A stretch of 48,452 nt of DNA from NCBI GenBank assembly GCA_029974985.1, contig JARKQC010000274.1, positions 1-48,452 of the forward strand, read 5' to 3'. The position numbers were made by a program, and so were the translations under genes. Position 1 is the stretch's first letter. Each line of letters opens with the position of its first letter. The stretch is from Bacteroidota bacterium (lineage in GTDB: Bacteria; Bacteroidota; Ignavibacteria; Kapaibacteriales; UBA2268). The notes under the pieces were generated by a model, which searched no databases, was not told the DNA's origin, and saw only the letters and a program-made list of their open reading frames with translations. Below are positions 27,460 to 35,361 of this stretch, piece after piece.

Positions 27460-28731
27460 ATGTTTAAAGATATTTTCCAAGATTTAATATTTTTTTTAAA
27501 GAAACCAAGCGATGCAATTTATCCAATTCAATCAAAAAAGAGTAAGTGTAATTCTCTTTTAACTATTTTAATAATTGATTTACTTGTTATCGCTATAATA
27601 TCTTTTATTATCAATATATTAGATAATTTTATTAACTTAAATTTACAAAATCATCAAATATTAATATTATTAGAGCTTATCCCAATATGGCTGGTAATTG
27701 TTTTAGTTGTATTTATTTTACCTTTTTTTGAGGAATTGATATTTCGACTATTTCTAAGATTTGAGTATAATTATTATATTAAAACAATAATTAAAGTCTT
27801 ATCAATTTTTATAAATGTTCAAAATATTGAAAATTACTACAAGTCAATTTGGTTTAGTAAATACATTTATATATTTTATTTTTCTTCAATAGCTTTTGCT
27901 TTTGTTCATCTTTCTAATTTTGACTTAAATAGTATTATTTTAATAACAATACCAATTTTAATTTTACCTCAATTTGTTTTAGGGCTTTTTATTGGATATT
28001 TAAGAGTTAGATTTAGCTTTATATTAGGATTCTTATTTCACTCAATTCATAATTTAATTTTTATTGTGGTTACTTTGATTTCTCTTAATTCGAGTGTTGA
28101 AAAATTAAATATTCAAAATGATAATTTTAGTTTATTTATTGTAGAAAAAGAATTTTCTAGCTCTAAAAATAGCACTTATACATCCACAATTGATTCAATA
28201 GTTTCAGAAAATATTGATTTAAAGTCAATTATTAGTACATTAGAAAATAAAAATCTTAACTTGATAGAAGACAATAATGCATTGCAAATGAATAAGATTA
28301 TTAATTTTCAATATATTAAAAAGTCTAATATTGAGTTAAATTCAGATTCAATTATTTTATCAAATTTAAGTAATATTTATAAATTTAAAATTGAGAAAAA
28401 AGAGAAATTTCAAGATGTATATAATCTATTTATACAAGATACAACAAAATTATATAAATATAAATTAGATGAAAATACAAAAAGTTCGACTACGGAGGTA
28501 TCAAAGGATAGTATTTATTTTTCAAATACTTATCTATCTGATATAACTAATTCGCTGAGCCGTATTTTCAATATGGAGTTTATTATAGAAGATAACTCTA
28601 AAAGCAAATTCAATATTTCTTTACCCATAAATAGTATCAAAGATTTAGATAGTTTGTTTAATAATAAATATGGTATTAGATTAAAAACGAATAGAATGAA
28701 TACAGAGTATATATTTATAAATTTTTATTAA
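27460..28731 (+). CDS. CPBP-family intramembrane protease with long C-terminal extension
   Basis: 423 residues. Several membrane helices span residues ~33-205. The three CPBP (Rce1/Abi) motifs are present: E91-E92-x3-R96 in FFEELIFRLFLR, H150 in FAFVHLSNFD, and H194-x3-N198 in FLFHSIHNLIF, so a glutamate-dependent intramembrane protease is likely. Unlike typical family members it has a ~215-residue hydrophilic C-terminal part. Its last ~70 residues (SLSRIFNMEFIIEDNSKSKF ... DLDSLFNNKYGIRL ... EYIFINF) resemble the small STN/DUF4974 domain found in secretins, TonB receptors and FecR-type anti-sigma factors. A link between proteolysis and envelope signalling is possible but inferred. Very AT-rich; ends at a perfect 14-bp hairpin shared with queA. 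Confidence 0.82.
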   Translation: MFKDIFQDLIFFLKKPSDAIYPIQSKKSKCNSLLTILIIDLLVIAIISFIINILDNFINLNLQNHQILILLELIPIWLVIVLVVFILPFFEELIFRLFLRFEYNYYIKTIIKVLSIFINVQNIENYYKSIWFSKYIYIFYFSSIAFAFVHLSNFDLNSIILITIPILILPQFVLGLFIGYLRVRFSFILGFLFHSIHNLIFIVVTLISLNSSVEKLNIQNDNFSLFIVEKEFSSSKNSTYTSTIDSIVSENIDLKSIISTLENKNLNLIEDNNALQMNKIINFQYIKKSNIELNSDSIILSNLSNIYKFKIEKKEKFQDVYNLFIQDTTKLYKYKLDENTKSSTTEVSKDSIYFSNTYLSDITNSLSRIFNMEFIIEDNSKSKFNISLPINSIKDLDSLFNNKYGIRLKTNRMNTEYIFINFY

Positions 28732-28735
28732 AAGA

Positions 28736-28774
28736 AATGGCTTTTTAAACTGAATATATTTTTAAAAAGCCATT
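28736..28774. terminator. Hairpin between CPBP protease gene and queA
   Basis: AATGGCTTTTTAAA (28736-28749) and TTTAAAAAGCCATT (28761-28774) form a perfect 14-bp stem with an 11-base loop. No long T run follows on either strand, but the position between convergent genes supports a terminator. Confidence 0.7.
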
Positions 28775-28794
28775 ATAAATTTAAAAAATTAATA

Positions 28795-29838
28795 TCAATA
28801 AATCAAAAGTGCATCTCCATAAGCGAAGAATCTATAATCATTTTTCATTGCTTTTTTATATGCTTTAATTAGATTTTCATGCCCAGCAAAAGCTGATGAT
28901 AGGAGCATCGAAGGAGTCGCAGGTGGTTGAAAATTTGTCAAAAATCTTGTTGCAATTTTGAACTCATAAGGTGGATAAATAAATTTATCTGTCCAACCAC
29001 GATTGGGTTTTACAGCTCCAGTAGTCAAAACAGAAGCTTCTAATGCACGTACAACGCTTGAGCCAACAGCAAATACATTCTTTTTAGATTTTAATGACTT
29101 ATTAATTATTTCGGCTGTCTCGCGTGAAATTTCAAAATATTCTGAATACATTCTATGCTTTGTTAAATCTTCCACTTCAATTTTTTCAAAAATTCCTTGC
29201 CCTATATTAAGTACAATTTTTGCTATTTTAACCCCTTTATCTACAAGTTGTTGCAAAATTTCTTCAGTAAAATGCAATCCAGCAGTTGGAGGAGCAATAG
29301 AATTTAAATAATTATTATTAGCAAATACTGTTTGATAATATTTTTTATCCAATTCATCAGGCTCTCTTTTGATATATTCTGGTATAGGCATCTCTCCTAT
29401 TTTTTCTATAATATCAAAAAGATTATTTTCGTAGCTAAATCTTACGGTTCTTCCTCTTGATGTAGTATTATCAATAACTTCACAATAAAATTTTCCATTA
29501 TCAAAATAAATTTTATTTCCGATACGAACTTTACGAGCTGGCTCGACAAGCACATCCCATATTCTATCTTCTGCTTTTAATTCTCTTAAAAGCATAACTT
29601 CGATTTTTGCATTTGTTTTTTCTTTCTTACCATAAAGCCTTGCTGGAAACACCTTGGTTTCATTTAAAACAATGGTATCACCCTTATGAAACAAATCAAC
29701 TATATTGTTGAAAATCATATCATTTGTTTCGCCAGTGGTTTTATTTAAAACCATTAGTTTTGATGAATCTCTGGGTTCTGCTGGATATTTTGCAACACTA
29801 TTTTTAGTAAGTGAGTATTTGAATTCTGATAATTTCAT
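28795..29838 (-). CDS. queA: S-adenosylmethionine:tRNA ribosyltransferase-isomerase
   Basis: 347 residues. Transfers and isomerises the ribosyl group of SAM onto preQ1 at position 34 of GUN-anticodon tRNAs, giving epoxyqueuosine. Family blocks are clear: YPAEPRDSSKLMVL, DTIVLNETKVFPARLYG, MPIPEYIKREPDELDKKYYQ, SIAPPTAGLHFTEEIL, LNIGQGIFEKI and the C-terminal FLTNFQPPATPSMLLSSAFAG. Full length. It follows htpG by 38 bp on the same strand. No tgt or other queuosine gene is adjacent. Confidence 0.97.
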   Translation of the reverse strand: MKLSEFKYSLTKNSVAKYPAEPRDSSKLMVLNKTTGETNDMIFNNIVDLFHKGDTIVLNETKVFPARLYGKKEKTNAKIEVMLLRELKAEDRIWDVLVEPARKVRIGNKIYFDNGKFYCEVIDNTTSRGRTVRFSYENNLFDIIEKIGEMPIPEYIKREPDELDKKYYQTVFANNNYLNSIAPPTAGLHFTEEILQQLVDKGVKIAKIVLNIGQGIFEKIEVEDLTKHRMYSEYFEISRETAEIINKSLKSKKNVFAVGSSVVRALEASVLTTGAVKPNRGWTDKFIYPPYEFKIATRFLTNFQPPATPSMLLSSAFAGHENLIKAYKKAMKNDYRFFAYGDALLIY

Positions 29839-29876
29839 TAAAATTTATCCTTGTGAATTATTAATATCTATTTTTT

Positions 29877-31742
29877 TTATTTATTTGTAGCAATCGTCAT
29901 TAATTCAGCCATTCTATTAACAAAATCAGTTGTATTATTGAGGTTTCCATCAATAAGCATTGCACCTTCATAAATTTGTGTTATGCAATTTTTTAATAAT
30001 TCTGAATTTGTTTTACTAATATTTAAACTTGATAAGTTCTTTATTAATTGATGGCTTGTATTGATTTCGAGTATTCTTTTTGAAGCAGAGAAATCTTTAT
30101 CCATCATTTTCATCATTTTTTCCATTTGTGGGTCTAAGCCTTCTTTTCCAACGACAACTGAAGCGGGCGAATCTACTAATCTTTTAGAAACTAAAACATC
30201 TTCGACTTTATCACCTAATACATTTTTAAATTCTATAATTAGATCGTCTGATGATTCTTCGCTTAATGATTCTACTTTTTCGTCAGTTTTTTTATCTATA
30301 TTAAGTTCTGCTTTTTCGATAGAAACGATTTTTTTACCATCATATTCAAATAAATATGGCATTACAAATAAATCAACGGGGTCAGTAAAATACAATACTT
30401 CTATATCATTTTTAATAAAATATTCAAGATTGGGATTCCTTTCAAGTTGCTCGCGTGAATTTCCCGTTGCGTAATAAATTTCTTTTTGCTCGGGCTTCAT
30501 AGAAGCAACATAAGAATTTAAAGAACGAAATTCACCTTTAGCTGACTTTGATGATTCAAATCGAATTAATTCAGTTATTTTATCTTTATTTGTGAAATCA
30601 CTATTTAATCCCGTTTTAAATAGTGAGCCAAATTGTTCAAAAAACTTATTATATTTATCATTTTCTTTATCAGCCCATTCATCTAACAAAGCAAGAACTT
30701 TACTTGTAATTACATTTCTAATTTTTGCCATTATAGGACTATTTTGAGTAACTTCTCTTGATACATTAAGCGGTAAATCCTCCGTATCAACAACTCCACG
30801 TAAAAATCTCAAATATTCGGGTATTAAATCAGTAGAATCTTCTCTAATTAAAATTTTATTTGAATATAAATGTACTGATTTATCTTGAAAATCTCTAAAC
30901 AAATTCGCTGGAGCTATTTGAGGAATAAATAATAAGGATTTAAAATTTATATTCCCTTCAATATTAAGATGTAAATACCCAAGCGGCTCTTGAAAATCAT
31001 TTGATATAAATTTATAAAACTCATTTATTTCCTCAATTTTAATATCATCTTTTTTCTTATGCCAAATAGCCTCGATTGTATTAGCACGCTCATTATTTAC
31101 AAAGATTGGAAATTCAACAAAATTCGAATATTTTTGTAGAATATTTTTTATTTTGTAATCATCAGCAAAATCAGCAAATTCATCTTTAAATTTGAAAGAT
31201 ATTTTTGTACCGCGTGTGTCTTTCTCGGTTTCTTCTATAGTATAACTTGATTCACCATTAGACACCCATTTATAAGATTTTGAAAAAGGCTCTGCTGAGC
31301 GAGTTTCTACACTTACCTCATCAGTAACCATAAAAACAGAATAAAATCCAACGCCAAACTGTCCAATCATATTTTCATCAATGCTTTTTCCTGATTCTTT
31401 TACTTGTTTAAGAAAATTTAAAGTACCCGAACTTGCAACGACCCCTAATTGATTAATCAACTCCTCTTTTGTCATTCCAATTCCCGTATCTTCGATTGAA
31501 AAACTTTTTTGTTCTTTATTAACTAAAATATTTATTCTTAATTCTGCATCGGGACTAATAATTTCTGTGTTTGTAACTTTTTTAAATCTTACTTTATTTA
31601 GTGCATCAGATGAATTTGAGATAAGCTCTCTTAAAAATACTTCTGGATGTGTGTACAAAGAATGAATTATTAAATTTAAAAGTTGTTTCATTTCAGCTTT
31701 AAATTCATATTCCTGCTTTATAGCAGAAACTCCATCACTCAT
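29877..31742 (-). CDS. htpG: Hsp90-family chaperone HtpG
   Basis: 621 residues. ATP-dependent cytoplasmic chaperone. The N-terminal GHKL ATPase domain shows FLRELISNSSDALNKVRF, the nucleotide-binding DTGIGMTKEEL and the lid/G-box IGQFGVGFYSVFMVTD. The middle domain has FIPQIAPANLF, RILIREDSTDLIPEYLRFLRGVVDTEDLPLNVSRE type blocks, and a C-terminal dimerisation domain closes the protein. No cochaperone gene lies nearby. A 127-bp AT-rich gap separates it from the U32-type gene upstream, leaving room for its own promoter. Confidence 0.97.
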   Translation of the reverse strand: MSDGVSAIKQEYEFKAEMKQLLNLIIHSLYTHPEVFLRELISNSSDALNKVRFKKVTNTEIISPDAELRINILVNKEQKSFSIEDTGIGMTKEELINQLGVVASSGTLNFLKQVKESGKSIDENMIGQFGVGFYSVFMVTDEVSVETRSAEPFSKSYKWVSNGESSYTIEETEKDTRGTKISFKFKDEFADFADDYKIKNILQKYSNFVEFPIFVNNERANTIEAIWHKKKDDIKIEEINEFYKFISNDFQEPLGYLHLNIEGNINFKSLLFIPQIAPANLFRDFQDKSVHLYSNKILIREDSTDLIPEYLRFLRGVVDTEDLPLNVSREVTQNSPIMAKIRNVITSKVLALLDEWADKENDKYNKFFEQFGSLFKTGLNSDFTNKDKITELIRFESSKSAKGEFRSLNSYVASMKPEQKEIYYATGNSREQLERNPNLEYFIKNDIEVLYFTDPVDLFVMPYLFEYDGKKIVSIEKAELNIDKKTDEKVESLSEESSDDLIIEFKNVLGDKVEDVLVSKRLVDSPASVVVGKEGLDPQMEKMMKMMDKDFSASKRILEINTSHQLIKNLSSLNISKTNSELLKNCITQIYEGAMLIDGNLNNTTDFVNRMAELMTIATNK

Positions 31743-31869
31743 AAAACTACCTCACATTTATTAAAAAATCAATAATTATAAATTTATAATAATAAAATAA
31801 ACTATTATGACGTTATTAAAAAAATGATATTGAAAAACGTTTTTTAAATTAGTTTTTTCTAATATTATT

Positions 31870-33114
31870 TTATATTGAATCATCATTTTGCCATAAATAA
31901 ACTTTATCAGACCTTCTAAGAACTACATCTGACGGAATTGAAATTATATCACCTTTTTCTGCGTATTCAACGGGTAATAAATCTTTTCTTATTTCTTGTA
32001 ATTTGCTTTCCCATACTCCAGTCGTAGGACCAATTACAAGTATATCATCTCCAATGCTTATTTTTCCAGCTTTTAGAGTAATTTCTGCAACTGAACTTTT
32101 TTTGAAATAATTAGTAATATCACCAACATATTTTTTTCTTTTCGTAGCACTCGAACCATGCTTACTGCTCCATTCGCCAATTTTTTGCCCTAAATAATAA
32201 CCATCCCAAAAGCCGCGATTATATACTTCTTTCAATCGCAAATTCCAATTTTCAATTTTCTCTTCTGTAAATGTACCATTCAAATATGATTCAACAGCTT
32301 CGGAATAGCATTCAACAGTTCTTTTTACATATTCAGGTGAGCGTCCTCTACCTTCGATTTTTAGTACTGTTACTCCAGCGTCTAAAATTCTATCTAAAAA
32401 GTGTATAGTTTTTAAATCTTTTGGAGACATAATATATTCATTATCAACCTCGAGTTCGTAGCCCGTTTCCTTATCTGTTAAAATATATGACCTTCGGCAA
32501 GTTTGCAAACAAGACCCGCGATTTGCGCTCTTATTATATTCGTGCAAGCTCATATAACATTTTCCAGAAACTGCCATACATAATGCTCCGTGAACGAACA
32601 TTTCTATTTGCACAAGCTCGCCATTTGGTCCCTTAATATTATTTTCTTTAATATAAGCACATATATTTTTTACTTGTTCTAAATTAAGTTCACGTGATAA
32701 AACAATAGTATCAGCAAATTTTGAATAATATTTTACTGCAAGCGGGTTCGATACATTTAATTGAGTAGATATGTGAACTTCCATACCCACACTACGGGCA
32801 TAATCAATAATTGACATATCAGAGGCGATTATCGCGCTAACTCCATTTTTCTTTGCTTCCTCGATAATTTCAAAAGCAAATCCTAAATCGTCCTCATACA
32901 TTATTGTATTAAGTGTTATATATGATTTTATATTATTTTCATTACAAATATTAACAATATTTTTTAAATCTTCTATTGTGAAATTTATAGTTGATTTAGA
33001 ACGCATATTAAGTTTTCCGACACCAAAATATATTGAATTTGCTCCGGCATTTTTTGCGGCAGCTAAGGCTTCGTAAGAGCCAACAGGCGCCATTATCTCA
33101 ATTTTTTTATTCAT
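31870..33114 (-). CDS. U32 peptidase-like protein, TrhP/RlhA-type RNA hydroxylation factor
   Basis: 414 residues. The N-terminal TIM-barrel-like domain opens with the U32 signature MAPVGSYEALAAAKNAGANSIYFG, and four cysteines (C179, C186, C202, C206 within ALCMAVSGKCYMS and RGSCLQTCRRSY) match the iron-sulfur site of this family. Members once called collagenases are now known to act in hydroxylation of tRNA wobble uridine (TrhP/YegQ) or 23S rRNA (RlhA/YdcP). The length and the C-terminal beta-barrel (ITLKAGKISIGDDILVIGPT) fit the TrhP-like branch, and the presence of queA nearby is at least consistent with tRNA modification, but the substrate is not certain. Confidence 0.9.
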   Translation of the reverse strand: MNKKIEIMAPVGSYEALAAAKNAGANSIYFGVGKLNMRSKSTINFTIEDLKNIVNICNENNIKSYITLNTIMYEDDLGFAFEIIEEAKKNGVSAIIASDMSIIDYARSVGMEVHISTQLNVSNPLAVKYYSKFADTIVLSRELNLEQVKNICAYIKENNIKGPNGELVQIEMFVHGALCMAVSGKCYMSLHEYNKSANRGSCLQTCRRSYILTDKETGYELEVDNEYIMSPKDLKTIHFLDRILDAGVTVLKIEGRGRSPEYVKRTVECYSEAVESYLNGTFTEEKIENWNLRLKEVYNRGFWDGYYLGQKIGEWSSKHGSSATKRKKYVGDITNYFKKSSVAEITLKAGKISIGDDILVIGPTTGVWESKLQEIRKDLLPVEYAEKGDIISIPSDVVLRRSDKVYLWQNDDSI

Positions 33115-33154
33115 CTATTTTAATTTAATTTTTTTAACATACTTTTTTATTTTT

Positions 33155-33940
33155 TTATAAATTCAAATTAATTGAAAATATTTTTTGACTTTTATTATTT
33201 ATGATAAAATTCTGTTCATTTTTTTTCTCGTGAATATATGGTATTAATTTACCAATAGTAATACCAACCACAGCACCAACTAAAACATCTATTGGAAAAT
33301 GTCGCGCAGAAAAAATCCTTAATATAGAACTTGTGCTTGCTAATGCTATCGAACCTAAATATATTAAATAATGATTTGAATTTTCGGGATAATAACTTGA
33401 ATATATTTCAGCAAAAAACATCATCGAAGCAAAAGACAATGCGGCATGCCCCGAAAAAAAAGATTGGCTTGCGTCGGGGTCCTTTTTTAATTCCAAAGGT
33501 GCTTTTTCTGAATATATATAAGGTCTTGGCTCTCTAACTATATTTTTTGTTATTAAAGTTGTGCCGAGAGTTATTGATGTAGTTTCAAGAAACATAGCTC
33601 CGTAAGTCGGCCAATCAGAAATAATTTTCCCATCAAAAACTTGAAATGCCGCAATAGATAAGCTCATAGTTAGTAAAATATCACTTAATAAAGCTATATC
33701 ATTATTGTAATTATTTACAGATAATTTATTTATACTCAATAATTCTTTTTTCATTAGATTTTCTATCTCGCTTACTGAAAGCCCTTGGGGATTTTGATAA
33801 AATAGTTTGTAAGTCAATCCCAAAACTGTCGGTATTGTATAATACATTTTATTATCAAAATCTGATAATTCATAAGGAGATGAAAAAGCAGTAAACTGAT
33901 TAAAAATAATAATTATAAAAAACAAATATAATTTTTTCAT
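33155..33940 (-). CDS. PAP2-superfamily membrane phosphatase
   Basis: 261 residues. A signal peptide or first helix (LYLFFIIIIFNQFTAFSS) precedes several helices. The three PAP2 motifs are present: K132-x6-R139-P140 (KNIVREPRP), SGH at 163-165 (SFFSGHA) and R208-x5-H214-x3-D218 (LRIFSARHFPIDV; Leu replaces the usual Ser before the Arg). Such enzymes remove phosphate from lipid phosphates such as undecaprenyl pyrophosphate, phosphatidic acid or lipid A in the envelope. Long periplasmic N-terminal part of unknown role. Starts 8 bp after the M16 peptidase gene, so probably cotranscribed with it. Confidence 0.9.
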   Translation of the reverse strand: MKKLYLFFIIIIFNQFTAFSSPYELSDFDNKMYYTIPTVLGLTYKLFYQNPQGLSVSEIENLMKKELLSINKLSVNNYNNDIALLSDILLTMSLSIAAFQVFDGKIISDWPTYGAMFLETTSITLGTTLITKNIVREPRPYIYSEKAPLELKKDPDASQSFFSGHAALSFASMMFFAEIYSSYYPENSNHYLIYLGSIALASTSSILRIFSARHFPIDVLVGAVVGITIGKLIPYIHEKKNEQNFIINNKSQKIFSINLNL

Positions 33941-33948
33941 TCTTTTAT

Positions 33949-35220
33949 TTATTCCTTAGATAATACATCTACACGTATTGCCTCGTCATAAATTAAATAT
34001 TTATTTGCAAAATCAATTATTTTATCTTGATTGACATCATTATATTTATTTAAAATGTCATATATCATTTCGGGATTGTCCCAAAATAGAGTAAAATTCC
34101 CTATCATATCTGCTAAACCCGACGAATATTGAATTTCATTAGATAATTGAGTTAGTAATTGAATTTTGCATTTATCGAGTAAATTATTATCGAAATCACC
34201 TTTTTTAAATTTTTCAATTTCTTGATAAATACTTTCAGTTAATAAATCGCTTGAAATTTCTGGACTATTAGCTATTGCAAAAAAAGTTATTAGAGAAGTA
34301 AATTCCCTTTTATCAACATAAGCACCAACTTGTGCGGCAATTTGCTTATCTAATACCATTGATTTATATAATTCAGAGCTTTTCCCTACTCCAAGAATAA
34401 AAGTTAAAACATCTGCAATATATAATTCTTTTGAAAATATATTTTCACAATGAAAAGAAATAAATACTGCATTCAATGGAACGTTATCATAGGTAATTGC
34501 TTTTTTGCCTTTTAATTTATATTCTTCTAAAAAAATATTTCTAGAAATTGGATTTGAGTTACTTTCTATATCAAAATATTTTTTCACTAATTTTAATGTT
34601 TTATCGTGCTCGCAATCTCCCGACAGCACAAGGCAAGCATTTTGTGGATTATAAAATTTCTCAAAAAAGTCATTTACATTCTCCAATGTTGAATTTGCAA
34701 CATCATCTTTATTTCCGTGTACTTCCCAAGAATAAGATGACAATTCAGAATAAGCATTCATTGCAAGATTTTCACGCCATTTTCCATAAGGTTGATTTTC
34801 TACTGTTTGGAGAATTTCCTCGATAACAACTTTTTGCTGTGTTTCGAGTGCTTTTTGTGAAATTTTTGAAAAAAACATTCTATCTGATTCGAGCCATAAG
34901 CCTAATTCAATTTTATTTGACGGCAATGTCATTGTATAAGCAGTATAATCATAAGTAGTATAGGCGTTATTAGTGCCACCAGACGCAGAGCAATATTTAT
35001 CAAATTCTCCTTTGGGGACATTCTGCGAACCCTCAAACATAAGATGCTCGAATAGGTGTGCAAAGCCTCGAACTCCAAATTTTTCATCTTTTGAACCCAC
35101 TTTGTATGATAAATTTAAACTTACTATAGGCGCTTTTGGATTATTTAAAATTACTATATCTAAACCATTAGATAATTTTTCTCTTATCACTTGAACGTAT
35201 TTTTTTAGCTCAAAACTCAT
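33949..35220 (-). CDS. M16-family zinc metallopeptidase
   Basis: 423 residues. Pitrilysin/MPP-type peptidase with the inverted zinc motif H55-x2-E58-H59 (GFAHLFEHLMFEGS) and the distal Glu region VVIEEILQTVENQPYG. The N-terminal half is catalytic and the C-terminal half (AVFISFHCENIFSKELYIADVL onward) is the inactive-type M16_C fold. No signal peptide is evident at this start, so it may be cytoplasmic, or an exported form may be processed differently. It is about the size of one half of the two-part enzymes; no M16 partner gene is beside it. Divergent from the EF-G-like gene across a ~140-bp promoter region. Confidence 0.93.
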   Translation of the reverse strand: MSFELKKYVQVIREKLSNGLDIVILNNPKAPIVSLNLSYKVGSKDEKFGVRGFAHLFEHLMFEGSQNVPKGEFDKYCSASGGTNNAYTTYDYTAYTMTLPSNKIELGLWLESDRMFFSKISQKALETQQKVVIEEILQTVENQPYGKWRENLAMNAYSELSSYSWEVHGNKDDVANSTLENVNDFFEKFYNPQNACLVLSGDCEHDKTLKLVKKYFDIESNSNPISRNIFLEEYKLKGKKAITYDNVPLNAVFISFHCENIFSKELYIADVLTFILGVGKSSELYKSMVLDKQIAAQVGAYVDKREFTSLITFFAIANSPEISSDLLTESIYQEIEKFKKGDFDNNLLDKCKIQLLTQLSNEIQYSSGLADMIGNFTLFWDNPEMIYDILNKYNDVNQDKIIDFANKYLIYDEAIRVDVLSKE

Positions 35221-35361
35221 TATTTTCCTAAAAATTAAATAAAAGACGCATAATTTTTACGAAATTTTAAAAATAATTTTAATAATTCATAATAATTACA
35301 TAATTTGGAATTTGTTTTGATGCTAATTTAAAAAAAATAAATTTAATTGGAGTTTTTATTT

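Noticed and set aside
29839..29876. preQ1 riboswitch before queA
   Set aside because: Only a 38-bp AT-rich gap separates htpG and queA, with no aptamer-like stem and loop.
30061..30474. 137-codon open frame on the plus strand
   Set aside because: Antisense to htpG; Ser/Ile-rich shadow without any domain signal.
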